A DNA stretch of 64,000 bases. Source: Pseudomonas umsongensis. Lineage in GTDB: Bacteria > Pseudomonadota > Gammaproteobacteria > Pseudomonadales > Pseudomonadaceae. The number at the start of each line of letters is the position of its first letter. Position 1 is the first letter of the stretch. The notes beneath the pieces were generated by a model. The model did no database searches. It had not been told where the DNA came from and saw only the letters and a program-made list of their open reading frames with translations. The stretch is taken from positions 1,054,001-1,118,000 of the forward strand of contig NZ_NIWU01000002.1 in assembly GCF_002236105.1 (NCBI RefSeq). Reading direction: 5' to 3'. Position numbers and translations under genes: made by a program. This document shows, one piece after another, positions 46,946-56,847 of the stretch.

Positions 46946-48376
46946 ATGAAAATGAATGTTTTTCTTCGGAAGTTCCTGCTTTATGTGCCGGTGAAAATGG
47001 TGCCAGCCGTTTCTGGCATATTTTTGATATTTTATCTGTATAGATTGTTTCCGGAAGGGCAATATGTCAGTTATTCTGTGAGTTTGTTTTGTTCGCTGAT
47101 TACTGCTCAATTATGTGCGGGATGGGTTGGTAACTCTTTTATTTACTATTATTCGGGGTTGGAGGATAAGCGACTATTTGTTTCTAATTGCATTTCAGTT
47201 GTTTTTCTTATTGCTCCCGTATCTTCAGTTTTAGCAGCAGTCGCTTCTGTTTATTTCTCATCGGCTGCGTATGTTTTTATCAGTGTCTGGTTGTTGTGTT
47301 TTGGCCAGATTTTGTTTTTCTTTCTTTCTTCTGCATGTCAGGCCGGATTCTTTGTAAAGCAGCAGTTGGTGGCAGTGGTATTACAGGCTGTTACGCAGAT
47401 TGCACTGATAGTTGTATTTTTTAAATTCTTTGAGGTTGATTTTAGATTTGCGTTGCTGTCTTTGGCTATTGGCTATTTTGTTGCGGCATTTTATTTGCTG
47501 TATACGGTGCTGAAGATTTTCGGTGTTTCTAATCCTTTCTCGAACGTCGGTCTTTTTAAAGATAATTTGAAGTTGATTTTTCAGTATGGCGCTGCGCTGT
47601 CGCCGTGGATACTTGGAATGCTTGTGATGGTTGGGGCTGATAGGTTCGCGATTGGTTATTATAATGTAGAGTCTGGTGATGCATATTTGTCGCTGAAGGA
47701 TTTGTTTGTGGGGGCGGCTGGATTATTAAGCATGCCTTTGTTGATGATGGTCCATCCTTTTGTAATCAAGCGATTTCGGGAGGGTGTGTTTGCGATTAAT
47801 GTGATAGAGAGCTCTTCCGGATTTTTGATAGTGGCATTTTCTCTTCTGTGGGGGGCGCTGCATTTTGTCGGGTTTGGGTTTTTCGAGATTATCACCGGAA
47901 AAACAATAGGTGTTTCAAAGTTAGCAATTCTCTTTGCATTTATTGGCGTGTTCTTGAACAGTGCCTCTGTGTACTTTCAAAAGCGTCTTGAAGTACATCG
48001 CAAGATGAAGCTTCTGGCATATCTTTCGGTTGTTTCTTCGCTCATTTCTGTTTTTTTTGCGTGGGTCGGCGCCCGGTATTGGGGGGTGATCGGTGCGTCT
48101 CTTGGTGTGTTGCTGGCCCAAATGCTGTATTTTTGCCTCGTCACTGCGAGTCTGTTCAAGCGTCTGGATTTCTATCGAAGCTTTGGCGCGCCAGCTGTGG
48201 TTTCATTACTGGCATTGCTGGCAGGGTACGCGCTCAGCGTTGGTTTGGATGCGGTTGCCAGTGCAATGATTGAGTGGAAGAGGTCCATTTTCTGGCTAGC
48301 CGGATTTACGGCAATTTCTCTATTTTCTCTATGGAAAGGGGTAAAGTGGAGCGAATTCATGAAGGCCTCCGTGTAA
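46946..48376 (+). CDS. wzx: O-antigen flippase Wzx-like protein
   Basis: 476 residues with 12 or more hydrophobic helices and few charged stretches, as in polysaccharide translocases of the MOP superfamily. It starts MKMNVFLRKFLLYVPVKMVP, typical of PST exporters. Very AT-rich with little similarity of codon use to flanks. Location first in the cluster supports flippase. An upstream in-frame TTG (46934) is an alternative start. Specific substrate is unknown. Confidence 0.72.
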   Translation: MKMNVFLRKFLLYVPVKMVPAVSGIFLIFYLYRLFPEGQYVSYSVSLFCSLITAQLCAGWVGNSFIYYYSGLEDKRLFVSNCISVVFLIAPVSSVLAAVASVYFSSAAYVFISVWLLCFGQILFFFLSSACQAGFFVKQQLVAVVLQAVTQIALIVVFFKFFEVDFRFALLSLAIGYFVAAFYLLYTVLKIFGVSNPFSNVGLFKDNLKLIFQYGAALSPWILGMLVMVGADRFAIGYYNVESGDAYLSLKDLFVGAAGLLSMPLLMMVHPFVIKRFREGVFAINVIESSSGFLIVAFSLLWGALHFVGFGFFEIITGKTIGVSKLAILFAFIGVFLNSASVYFQKRLEVHRKMKLLAYLSVVSSLISVFFAWVGARYWGVIGASLGVLLAQMLYFCLVTASLFKRLDFYRSFGAPAVVSLLALLAGYALSVGLDAVASAMIEWKRSIFWLAGFTAISLFSLWKGVKWSEFMKASV

Positions 48377-48524
48377 ATGGATCGGTGCGTGATGATAAGA
48401 GATGAGGTTGATGGCTTGACCGCCTGTCTGCAGCCGGAATGGAATGCTGATGCGTAGTTAGATTATCTTGTGGTATCTGGATGGATCGATTTCGTTGATA
48501 ATTTTATAGGTAGGTGTTCTGGCA

Positions 48525-49934
48525 ATGATGCTCCTTGACAAACTGAGAGTGTGGATTTCAAAAAACCTGGCACCGCTGATATTTTTGTCAGCATATTTTG
48601 TGACAGTGGTTTTGGGGAATGTCCTTTATTCGCTGCCCTATGGGCGAGAACAACTCGAAAAAAATCGCTATACGGCAGATATCCTGCAGTTTGAAACCTT
48701 GTTTAGTCCGGGTTTTTGGTTGCTGCTGTTTCTTCCGTTTTTAGTAACTCCCATTGTTATTACTGTGGTGCGCAAAGTTTCCGGAAGATATTTGGAGCGG
48801 TGGAGTAAGATATTTCCAGAGTTTACAAAGTCTGAATATCTATTTATTGTAACTGTTAGTTATTTGTTTGTGCTGTACTCGATGTTCAAGGCCGATGCCT
48901 TTTCTTTGTTCTTGGCAGGTACCGACCCGGTGGCCTCTGTCGAAGCGAGATTCAAGATCAGGAATCAACTTGGTTTCATACCTTTGGTGGTGCTGATGTC
49001 ACTCTTGCACTATCTATCCATCTACTCGTTGGTCAGATGGATAATGGCGAGTAGCCGTTTTTGGGTGATGGCGACCATCGTGAATGCCATCTTGATGTCG
49101 GTGTTTCTGGTACTGCTGAATATGAAATGGCCGATTCTCATATTCTATGCAGGCTTGGTATTGGCAGTATTTGTATATGCCAAACGCTACCCCTATCTAA
49201 AAGCCGTAGTGGGTGGCGTTCTGCTGATCACTATGTATTTCATGATTTCAGCGTTTGTTTTTCGACTGATACCTGCGGCGCAGGCACCGGAAGAAAGTAT
49301 TCCGCAGATTCCTCAAATTGCTCTGACTCCTGAGAAGCAGCAGGAAAGTTCAAAAGGTGCGGAGGAGGCTAAAGGTGCAACCGGAGTTGGAGCTATCGAT
49401 AAAACGTTGATAGTTGGACAAGCAGCAGCAAGCAATGCGCCAATGCTGCTTTTCAATGTTGTACACCGAATGGCAATTATATACCCATATTATTACCAGG
49501 TTTTCACTAAGGAAGGGCAAGTTTGTGGCGGTATTATTGCTCAGGCTAGAATTGGCCCAGCCTGCCGCCCGAGCACCTTCATCTATAGTCGAATCTTCAA
49601 TGATAGTTTCAATGGCCGCGGTACTGCCCCTGCGGCGGTACATATATCAGGTTATTCCTTGGGTGGGTGGCCAATTGCTATATTTGCATTATTGTGTGCC
49701 TCGGTGGTTCTCGGGTTGTTTGCGTCGCTTCCGTTAAATGCTGGAGCGGCTGTTGGCTCACTGGCATTAACAGGTGCAATTGTGGGCTACCACTTCTCGC
49801 AGATACCTGGCGAAGGCCCGATTTTTTATGATCATGGTGTTTTTTGGGTGATCCTGGGCCTGGTCGTATTCAAGGGGTGGCGTACCCTGGGGCGGCGATT
49901 TGGATTCGGAAATCAATCGCTAGACATAAAATAA
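48525..49934 (+). CDS. wzy: putative O-antigen polymerase Wzy
   Basis: 469 residues with about ten to twelve membrane helices. Residues about 262-320 form a hydrophilic low-complexity segment (QIPQIALTPEKQQESSKGAE), likely a large periplasmic loop, a trait of Wzy proteins, which seldom show sequence similarity. A second outer segment near 330-385 has GRGTAP and several conserved-looking Arg residues. Function is inferred from topology and position between wzx and the glycosyltransferase genes. Confidence 0.62.
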   Translation: MMLLDKLRVWISKNLAPLIFLSAYFVTVVLGNVLYSLPYGREQLEKNRYTADILQFETLFSPGFWLLLFLPFLVTPIVITVVRKVSGRYLERWSKIFPEFTKSEYLFIVTVSYLFVLYSMFKADAFSLFLAGTDPVASVEARFKIRNQLGFIPLVVLMSLLHYLSIYSLVRWIMASSRFWVMATIVNAILMSVFLVLLNMKWPILIFYAGLVLAVFVYAKRYPYLKAVVGGVLLITMYFMISAFVFRLIPAAQAPEESIPQIPQIALTPEKQQESSKGAEEAKGATGVGAIDKTLIVGQAAASNAPMLLFNVVHRMAIIYPYYYQVFTKEGQVCGGIIAQARIGPACRPSTFIYSRIFNDSFNGRGTAPAAVHISGYSLGGWPIAIFALLCASVVLGLFASLPLNAGAAVGSLALTGAIVGYHFSQIPGEGPIFYDHGVFWVILGLVVFKGWRTLGRRFGFGNQSLDIK

Positions 49935-50101
49935 GATGAGCATTGCCGGTCTCTCCTTTCGGTTTGCCGGAAACGAAGTTGTTGAAGGAGCGCAGCCCGG
50001 CATCTCTGGTTCAAAAACCAAAAGGTGATCGGGTTGCCTTTTCAGATGGAGAGTATCCATTTTCGGTGCGGTCTATCGATTTGGTTATTGAGAAGGCGAA
50101 A

Positions 50102-51304
50102 ATGGGCAAAAAAATAGTGCTATTGGGGTTTTACGTAGGTGACTCATATTTTGATAGGTATTCAAAAGATGACGCTTTCCCACAGATAGCTGCATACAAG
50201 CTTGAGAAGCGATTTCTCGATGCGCTTCGTTTTGGTGGCGCATGCGTACAAACCATTGCCAGCATCGCGGTATCAACATATCCACGTAATAAAAACTGGT
50301 TTTTTCCCGGTGGTTCCTTTTCAGATGTGTCGGGAACCGGGGTTGTCACACCAATCGTAAATTTGCCGATATTTAAAGTATTCACTCGATTGCTAGGGTC
50401 ACTGGCGGGGTTGATCAAACACAAAAATGGGCTCGATGCAGTTTGTGTCTACGCGGCTCATACACCCAATCTGCTGGCAGCATTCATGATGCAAAAGCTT
50501 TGCGGTGTCCCTTTCTTCGTCTTTATTCCTGATTTGCCTTCTTACATGGATATGGGTATGAAGAGGTCTAAGGTGCTTAGGGGTTTAAAGAAGATAGATG
50601 CCTACATTATCGATCGATTGATAGCTGCTTCGTCAGGTGTTTTTGTGACGAGCCAACACATGGTTAAAGACAGCCTGGTGTGGTCAGACAAAAATTATTT
50701 GGTGGTTGAGGGGATTTCAAACGCCTCTGCTGTGTCGGTCGAGAGTGTTGACAACTCGCTCGAGCGTAAAAAAGTGATTTTTTATGCGGGTGGTCTGAAT
50801 AAGGCGTACGGCATAGTTGAACTGATTGAGGGCTTTATTGAGTCTGAGGTGGATGCCGAGCTTTGGCTCTGTGGGCGGGGGGAGTTGGAGGGATACATTT
50901 CTGAGACTTCCAGAATGCACCCTTCTGTAAAATATCTCGGATTTTTAACTGCTTCAGAAGTTGAACACATTCAATCGTCAGCATCCTGCCTAGTGCTGAG
51001 CAGAAGCCCCGAGCACGCTTATACTCGATACTCATTTCCATCCAAGTTACTTGAATACCTCGCTAGCGGTGTACCGATCCTGACAACGCGCTTGGAGGGG
51101 ATTCCCGATGAGTATTACGAGTTTCTCAATGTTATCGAGGATAGCACCGCTGGCGGTGTCAGCACCGCGCTGAAGCGGTTTTTCGCAGCTGATCAACAAT
51201 TTTTGTTGGAAAAGGCCGCCTGTGGTAGAATTTGGGTTTCAGAGACCAAGTCTAGTTTTGCCGTCGGTCAAAAAATTGTAGATTTTATGGAGAAGAGTAA
51301 TTGA
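50102..51304 (+). CDS. GT4-family glycosyltransferase
   Basis: 400 residues from ATG 50102 (MGKKIVLLGFYVGDSYFDRY) with GAGAAGG five bases upstream; the frame is open to 49943 but those 53 codons lack family character. C-terminal GT-B features: FYAGGLNKAYGIVELIEGF, LWLCGRGELEGYI, and the donor-site region VLSRSPEHAYTRYSFPSKLLEYLASG containing the Glu-rich GT4 motif. It probably adds one sugar of the repeat unit. Homology to WbjA of O11 cannot be judged by eye. Confidence 0.72.
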   Translation: MGKKIVLLGFYVGDSYFDRYSKDDAFPQIAAYKLEKRFLDALRFGGACVQTIASIAVSTYPRNKNWFFPGGSFSDVSGTGVVTPIVNLPIFKVFTRLLGSLAGLIKHKNGLDAVCVYAAHTPNLLAAFMMQKLCGVPFFVFIPDLPSYMDMGMKRSKVLRGLKKIDAYIIDRLIAASSGVFVTSQHMVKDSLVWSDKNYLVVEGISNASAVSVESVDNSLERKKVIFYAGGLNKAYGIVELIEGFIESEVDAELWLCGRGELEGYISETSRMHPSVKYLGFLTASEVEHIQSSASCLVLSRSPEHAYTRYSFPSKLLEYLASGVPILTTRLEGIPDEYYEFLNVIEDSTAGGVSTALKRFFAADQQFLLEKAACGRIWVSETKSSFAVGQKIVDFMEKSN

Positions 51305-52341
51305 CTATTTTTAACGGTAAGAAACTGTTGATCACCGGCGGCACTGGCTCTTTCGGTAATGCTGTACTCAAGCGCTTCCTGGATACTGATATTGCCGAGA
51401 TTCGAATCTTCAGTCGGGATGAGAAGAAGCAGGATGATATGCGTAAGCATTACGCAAACTCCAAGCTTAAGTTTTATATTGGCGATGTTCGCGATTATCA
51501 AAGTGTGTTGAATGCAACTCGCGGTGTTGATTATATTTTTCATGCTGCCGCGCTAAAGCAAGTTCCTTCTTGCGAATTCCACCCGATGGAAGCAGTCAAG
51601 ACCAATGTCATGGGTACTGAAAATGTGCTCGAAGCTTCCATTCAGAACGGCGTTAAGCGCGTTGTTTGTTTGAGCACTGACAAGGCTGTTTATCCAATTA
51701 ACGCCATGGGTATCTCAAAGGCGATGATGGAAAAGGTCATGGTAGCCAAGTCGCGTGGAGCAGATGACGATAAAACTGTCATTTGCGGTACACGTTATGG
51801 CAACGTGATGGCGTCGCGTGGTTCGGTCATTCCCCTGTTTATTCAGCAGATTCGTGACGGAAAGCCTCTGACGCTGACCGATCCGAACATGACTCGCTTC
51901 ATGATGACGCTGGCCGATGCGGTTGATCTGGTGTTGTACGCCTTCGAGCATGGCAATAATGGTGATTTGTTCGTGCAGAAGGCTCCGGCGGCGACCGTGG
52001 AAGTGCTCGCCAAGGCATTGACTCAAATGCTCAATCTCCCGGAACACCCGATTCAGGTTATCGGCACTCGCCACGGCGAGAAGCTATACGAGGCATTGCT
52101 GAGCCGAGAGGAAATGGCATGTGCAGAGGATCGCGGTGAGTACTTCCGCGTCCCGCCTGATCTGCGTGATTTGAACTATGCAAAGTTCGTTGAAGTGGGT
52201 GAGGAAAAAATCTCTCGTATGGAAGATTACAACTCCCACAATACACAGCGCCTTGATGTGGAAGGGATGAAAAAACTCCTTCTGAAACTTGAATTCATGC
52301 GCGCAATTCAGCGTGGCGAATTTGCGACACCAGAGGAATGA
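51301..52341 (+). CDS. wbjB: UDP-GlcNAc 4,6-dehydratase / 5-epimerase WbjB (FnlA, CapE)
   Basis: First enzyme of UDP-L-FucNAc synthesis. 346 residues; NAD site GGTGSFG at 13-19, LSTDKAVYPINAMGISK with the Met136-Lys140 pair in place of Tyr-Lys, and RYGNVMASRGSVIPLF. It begins with a TTG that overlaps the preceding stop (TTGA), with GGAGAAGAG upstream; no ATG start is available. Followed at once by wbjC and wbjD. Confidence 0.92.
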   Translation: MTIFNGKKLLITGGTGSFGNAVLKRFLDTDIAEIRIFSRDEKKQDDMRKHYANSKLKFYIGDVRDYQSVLNATRGVDYIFHAAALKQVPSCEFHPMEAVKTNVMGTENVLEASIQNGVKRVVCLSTDKAVYPINAMGISKAMMEKVMVAKSRGADDDKTVICGTRYGNVMASRGSVIPLFIQQIRDGKPLTLTDPNMTRFMMTLADAVDLVLYAFEHGNNGDLFVQKAPAATVEVLAKALTQMLNLPEHPIQVIGTRHGEKLYEALLSREEMACAEDRGEYFRVPPDLRDLNYAKFVEVGEEKISRMEDYNSHNTQRLDVEGMKKLLLKLEFMRAIQRGEFATPEE

Positions 52342-52345
52342 CGTG

Positions 52346-53464
52346 ATGAAAGTCTTGATCACGGGGTCAAATGGTTTCGTAGGCAAAAATCTGATCGTTC
52401 ATCTGGGTGAGCGTAAAGACATAGACGTCCAGTGCTTTACTCGGGCGGACGATATCGAGCAACTACCAGGACTAGTGAAAGACATTGATTTTGTTTTTCA
52501 CTTGGCGGGCGTGAATCGTCCGCAAGATCCTGAGGAGTTTAAGACTGGCAACACCGATCTGACTCGTGCGCTTTGTGATGCAATCATTGCGAGTGGGAAG
52601 CGTGTTCCTGTTCTTTACACCTCCTCCAGCCAGGCCGAACTGGATAACCCTTACGGTAACAGCAAACGGGGTGCGGAAGAGTTGTTGGAGGAATTGGCTG
52701 AGCAGCACGGTTCATCCGTGTATATACTCAGGTTGCCAAATGTATTTGGCAAATGGGCAAAGCCAAACTATAACTCTGCCGTTGCCACGTTTTGCAACAA
52801 TGTTTCGCGCGGCTTGCCGATTCAGATTAACGACCCGAACGCAGTCATTAATCTCGTTTACATCGACGATGTTATCAGCTCTTTCATTGCTGTAATGGAC
52901 GGAAAGTCATCCGCCGAACGATTTGTGCAGGTGGAGCCACAATATAGTATTACCGTCGGAGAGTTGGCTCGGCAGGTGCAAGCGTTTCGCGATAGCCGCG
53001 ATACATTGATTACTGAGTCGGTAGGTAAGGGGCTGATTCGAGCTCTCTACTCAACGTATGTTAGTTATCTTACCCCAGACCGCTTTACTTACCAGGTTCC
53101 CAAATATGGGGATGCCCGCGGTGTATTTGTCGAAATGCTGAAAACGGGAGATAGCGGCCAGTTTTCTTATTTTACTGCGCACCCAGGCATTACTCGTGGT
53201 GGGCATTACCATCACACAAAAACTGAAAAATTTTTGGTGATCAAAGGTTCCGCGTGCTTTCGTTTCCGTAATGTGGTTTCTGACGAGTTTTATGAGCTGT
53301 TTACGACTGGAGATCAGCCAGAGATCGTTGAAACAGTCCCTGGTTGGACGCATGACATTACCAATGTCGGGACCGAAGAAATGATCGTTATGCTTTGGGC
53401 TAATGAGATTTTCGACCGCGAAGCACCAGATACATATGCGCGAACTATAGTCTCTGAGGCGTAA
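52346..53464 (+). CDS. wbjC: bifunctional epimerase/reductase WbjC (FnlB, CapF)
   Basis: 372 residues. N-terminal SDR domain with GSNGFVG at 7-13, FHLAGVNRPQDPEEF and YGNSKRGAEELLEEL (Tyr/Lys pair). C-terminal cupin (from about 250) with RGGHYHHTKTEKFLVIKG metal His cluster and PGWTHDITN. In the Staphylococcus homolog CapF, the cupin does the C3 epimerisation and the SDR domain the C4 reduction. Start 52346, four bases after wbjB. Confidence 0.92.
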   Translation: MKVLITGSNGFVGKNLIVHLGERKDIDVQCFTRADDIEQLPGLVKDIDFVFHLAGVNRPQDPEEFKTGNTDLTRALCDAIIASGKRVPVLYTSSSQAELDNPYGNSKRGAEELLEELAEQHGSSVYILRLPNVFGKWAKPNYNSAVATFCNNVSRGLPIQINDPNAVINLVYIDDVISSFIAVMDGKSSAERFVQVEPQYSITVGELARQVQAFRDSRDTLITESVGKGLIRALYSTYVSYLTPDRFTYQVPKYGDARGVFVEMLKTGDSGQFSYFTAHPGITRGGHYHHTKTEKFLVIKGSACFRFRNVVSDEFYELFTTGDQPEIVETVPGWTHDITNVGTEEMIVMLWANEIFDREAPDTYARTIVSEA

Positions 53465-53538
53465 GCATTGGGACTTCGCCCCTGTGTTAACAAAAGCAGT
53501 GTGGCGTTTTCATCACTAATTAAATGTGACGTTAAAAA

Positions 53539-54669
53539 ATGAAAAAATTGAAAGTCGTAACCGTAGTGGGTACCCGTCCCGAAATCATTCGTCTTTCCCG
53601 TGTTATGGCTGCCTTGGACAGGGATTGTGATCATGTTTTGGTGCATACTGGGCAAAATTACGATTATGAACTGAACGAGATTTTCTTTCAGGATCTCGGC
53701 ATTCGTAAGCCTGATCACTTTCTTAACGCTGCAGGTTCTACCGGCGCGGAAACCATCGGCAATGTGATCATTAGTGTGGATCGAGTGCTTGCTGAGGTCC
53801 AGCCTGAGGCGCTCCTGGTGCTTGGGGACACCAACAGTTGCATGGCGGTAATTCCGGCAAAGCGTCGCAAGATCCCGACATTCCACATGGAAGCTGGTAA
53901 CCGCTGCTTCGACATGCGTGTACCCGAAGAGATCAACCGTCGTATTGTCGATCACACGGCTGATATCAATCTGACTTATAGCACTATTGCTCGCGATTAT
54001 TTGCTGCGCGAAGGCCTGTCTCCAGACATGGTAATTAAAACAGGCAGCCCGATGTTTGAAGTGCTTAATCATTATCGGGCAGGCATAGAGGCTTCGAATG
54101 TTCTGGAGCGTTTGAGTCTTGAGCCTGGAAAGTTTTTTGTGGTGAGTGCTCACCGCGAAGAGAATATTGATTCCGATACGAATTTCCTCAAGCTGGTTGA
54201 TGTGCTGAATCAGACAGCCGAAGTTTTCGGGCTTCCTGTTATTGTTTCCACTCACCCCAGGACACAGAAGCGTGTTGATGCCATGGGCGTGAAGTTCCAT
54301 GCAAATGTACGCTTGCTTAAGCCGTTGGGCTTCAAGGATTACAATAAGCTGCAACTTGAATCAAGGGCTGTTCTTTCCGATAGCGGCACTATCAACGAAG
54401 AATCATCCATTCTGAACTTCCCGGCGTTGAACATCCGGGAGGCCCATGAGCGTCCTGAGGGTATGGAAGAAGCGGCCGTCATGATGGTCGGTCTGGAAGT
54501 CGATCGCGTAATGCAAGGGCTGCACTTGTTGCAGGCGCAGGCTCGTGGCGAGCAGAGAACCTTCCGTCTAGTTCAGGACTACAGCATGCCTAACGTTTCG
54601 GAAAAAGTAGTCAGGATCATTCACAGTTATCGTGACTATGTTATGCGTGTTGTTTGGAAAAAATACTGA
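53539..54669 (+). CDS. wbjD: UDP-N-acetylhexosamine 2-epimerase WbjD (FnlC, CapG)
   Basis: 376-residue non-hydrolysing epimerase fold. VVGTRPEIIRLSRVM, VHTGQNYDYELNEIFF, LGDTNSCMA, HMEAGNRCFDMRVPEEINR and SAHREENID are family landmarks. It yields UDP-L-FucNAc from the WbjC product (UDP-N-acetyl-L-talosamine-like, i.e. pneumosamine). The preceding gap is 74 bases with no strong ribosome site other than the AT-rich leader. Confidence 0.92.
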   Translation: MKKLKVVTVVGTRPEIIRLSRVMAALDRDCDHVLVHTGQNYDYELNEIFFQDLGIRKPDHFLNAAGSTGAETIGNVIISVDRVLAEVQPEALLVLGDTNSCMAVIPAKRRKIPTFHMEAGNRCFDMRVPEEINRRIVDHTADINLTYSTIARDYLLREGLSPDMVIKTGSPMFEVLNHYRAGIEASNVLERLSLEPGKFFVVSAHREENIDSDTNFLKLVDVLNQTAEVFGLPVIVSTHPRTQKRVDAMGVKFHANVRLLKPLGFKDYNKLQLESRAVLSDSGTINEESSILNFPALNIREAHERPEGMEEAAVMMVGLEVDRVMQGLHLLQAQARGEQRTFRLVQDYSMPNVSEKVVRIIHSYRDYVMRVVWKKY

Positions 54670-54687
54670 TCAGGGCGAGACGTATTA

Positions 54688-55890
54688 ATGTCGAAGGTTT
54701 TTATTGTTTCGGAATATGTGGGTGCACATCAAAATTCTACCGGTTTTTTTTGGTCAAAAATCGTAAATAAGATTGGGGCTGAGCTTGGGGGCGTGACAGT
54801 TATTTATCCAGGCACGGATGAGCGTTCAAGTTTTTTTGAGAGTCCCAAAGTTAAAGAAGTTGCATTCACATCACTGAAGTTTAATAAAAACAAGCTTTTG
54901 CTCAGAGTGGTCGGTCAATTTTGCCAAGTGATGGGTTTTTGTTGGCATATCCTCCGCAATGTCAAGAGAAATGATGTTGTGCTGAGCGGGACAAATCCGG
55001 CATTACTTTTGATGGTTATTCCCCTTTTGAAGTTGATCAAAGGCTTCAAATGGGGAGTGCTGGTTCATGATGTATTTCCTGAGAATTTGATTCCTGCAGG
55101 TATAATAAAGGCTTCCAGTCCCGTTTATCCTGTAATAAATCGGCTGTTTTCGAGTATTTATAACTCTGCTGAGTTATTGATAGTTATTGGTCGTGATATG
55201 CAGGAGTTGGTCGTTGGGAAAGTAAGCAAACCGTCCAAAGTCGTATTCGTACCTAATTGGGCAGATGAAAAAGAGGTCTTTCCTGTACCTCGTCACACCG
55301 CACCTTTTCTCAAGGAGCTGGGGTGGCAGGAAAAAGTTGTATTTCAGTTTTTCGGAAACATCGGTCGTCTGCAGGGCATCGAAAATATTCTCGAAACCAT
55401 CGCTCTCGTCGAGGATGATCGCGCAGCGTTCATCTTTATAGGAGATGGTGCGCTCGTTGCCAAGGTGAAAGAGTTTGTTAAAAATAATCCTCAAAAGAAT
55501 GTTGCCTATGCGGGCTCTATTCCATTGAAGGATAAGAATCAGGGGCTCGCTGCAGGTGATGTAGCACTTATTACTCTGGAAAAGGGAATGCTCGGGTTGG
55601 GTGTGCCCAGCAAGGCCTATTTTTCTCTTGCTGCAGATAAACCTCTTTTGGCGGTTATGGACGATGATGCCGAGATATCTCGAGTTATTCGCGAAAACGG
55701 AGTTGGCTGGCAGTGCAAGCCGGCTGATCCTCGTGCGTTGGCCGACGTGATAGCGACAATCTGCAACGCTGATCTTGTGGCCTTGACGGGTTGTTCGCTA
55801 GCTGTTTTTCGTGAGAATTACGCCGAGGATCTCGCGTTGAATAAGTTCTACGCAAATGTCGCTAATCTCATTGGAATGAACAAGGTATGA
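54688..55890 (+). CDS. wbjE: L-FucNAc transferase WbjE (WbuB-like), GT4
   Basis: 400 residues. N-terminal VFIVSEYVGAHQNSTGFFWS, VHDVFPENLIPAGI and C-terminal FQFFGNIGRLQGIENILETI with GDGALV are as in WbuB-type glycosyltransferases encoded next to fnlABC in E. coli O26 and to wbjBCD in O11. This suggests transfer of L-FucNAc. The stop overlaps the next ATG (ATGA at 55887). Confidence 0.87.
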   Translation: MSKVFIVSEYVGAHQNSTGFFWSKIVNKIGAELGGVTVIYPGTDERSSFFESPKVKEVAFTSLKFNKNKLLLRVVGQFCQVMGFCWHILRNVKRNDVVLSGTNPALLLMVIPLLKLIKGFKWGVLVHDVFPENLIPAGIIKASSPVYPVINRLFSSIYNSAELLIVIGRDMQELVVGKVSKPSKVVFVPNWADEKEVFPVPRHTAPFLKELGWQEKVVFQFFGNIGRLQGIENILETIALVEDDRAAFIFIGDGALVAKVKEFVKNNPQKNVAYAGSIPLKDKNQGLAAGDVALITLEKGMLGLGVPSKAYFSLAADKPLLAVMDDDAEISRVIRENGVGWQCKPADPRALADVIATICNADLVALTGCSLAVFRENYAEDLALNKFYANVANLIGMNKV

Positions 55891-56822
55891 AAGTGCTCAT
55901 TACTGGCGCCAATGGATTTGTAGGGCGACGGTTGGCTAACGTACTTCGCTCTGAATACGACCAGTTGGTTTGTTGCTCGCGAAACTCCGGGTCAGACCCT
56001 GAATTTATTACTTCTCCTGCATTAAGTGCCAATGCAGATTGGGGCCCGTTATTGACGGGGGTTGATGTCGTGGTCCATTTGGCCGGTAAGGCTCACAATT
56101 TGGGGGAGCCAAGGAGCGTGGCCTTGGAGGGTTTCAAGCAGACAAATGTCGAGGGAACTCTTCGGCTGGCAGAGCAGGCGCTCGCTGCTAATGTAAAAAG
56201 ATTCATTTTTATCAGTTCAATCGGTGTGAACGGCTCGTCGACGAGCGAAATTGCATTTGACGAGTCTTCGCCGGCTGCCCCTCATGCGGATTATGCTGAG
56301 TCCAAGTTAGCCGCTGAGCGAAAACTCGAGGTGCTGTGTCGGGGGACTTCGATGGAACTGGTAATTATAAGACCACCTTTGGTGTATGCAGCTCAAGCAC
56401 CTGGTAATTTCCGGAGATTGCTGAAAATAGTCTCACTAGGGCTCCCTTTGCCTTTTGCTGCCATCAACAATCGACGTAGCATGATTGCATTGGATAATCT
56501 GGTAGATTTCATCCGTGTTTGTGTCGCGCATCCGAAAGCCGCCAATAGTCTGTTTCTTGTTTCCGATGGTGTCGATCTTTCCACTGGTGAGATAGTCAAG
56601 CTTATCGCCAAGGGTATGAATAAAAAGGTCCGACTTGTAGCTGTGCCCAAGTTTCTTTTGTTGGCTGGCGCTACGCTGTTGGGAAAACGTGCGATCTATG
56701 CACAGCTTTGTGGTTCGCTGGTAATTGATTCTTCGAAAGCACAATCAACATTGGGTTGGGTCCCGGTCGTCTCACCTCAACAAGCGTTGATGGAGTCAGG
56801 TCGGGATTTCAAGATCCCTTAA
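55887..56822 (+). CDS. wbjF: NAD-dependent epimerase/dehydratase, WbjF (WbpV-like) 4-reductase
   Basis: 311 residues. Rossmann motif TGANGFVGRRLA, VDVVVHLAGKAHNLGE, ISSIGVNGSST and catalytic YAESKLAAE. Homologs WbpV and WbjF are thought to reduce UDP-4-keto-6-deoxy-GlcNAc (from WbpM) to UDP-D-FucNAc. Followed by wbpL, as in P. aeruginosa B-band loci. Substrate is by analogy. Confidence 0.86.
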   Translation: MKVLITGANGFVGRRLANVLRSEYDQLVCCSRNSGSDPEFITSPALSANADWGPLLTGVDVVVHLAGKAHNLGEPRSVALEGFKQTNVEGTLRLAEQALAANVKRFIFISSIGVNGSSTSEIAFDESSPAAPHADYAESKLAAERKLEVLCRGTSMELVIIRPPLVYAAQAPGNFRRLLKIVSLGLPLPFAAINNRRSMIALDNLVDFIRVCVAHPKAANSLFLVSDGVDLSTGEIVKLIAKGMNKKVRLVAVPKFLLLAGATLLGKRAIYAQLCGSLVIDSSKAQSTLGWVPVVSPQQALMESGRDFKIP

Positions 56823-56847
56823 ATTTTTTGTGTATGGTGTTCTTATA

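Noticed and set aside
49936..50028. 30-codon ORF (MSIAGLSFRFAGNE...) between wzy and the glycosyltransferase
   Set aside because: No ribosome site and no conserved trait; too short to support.
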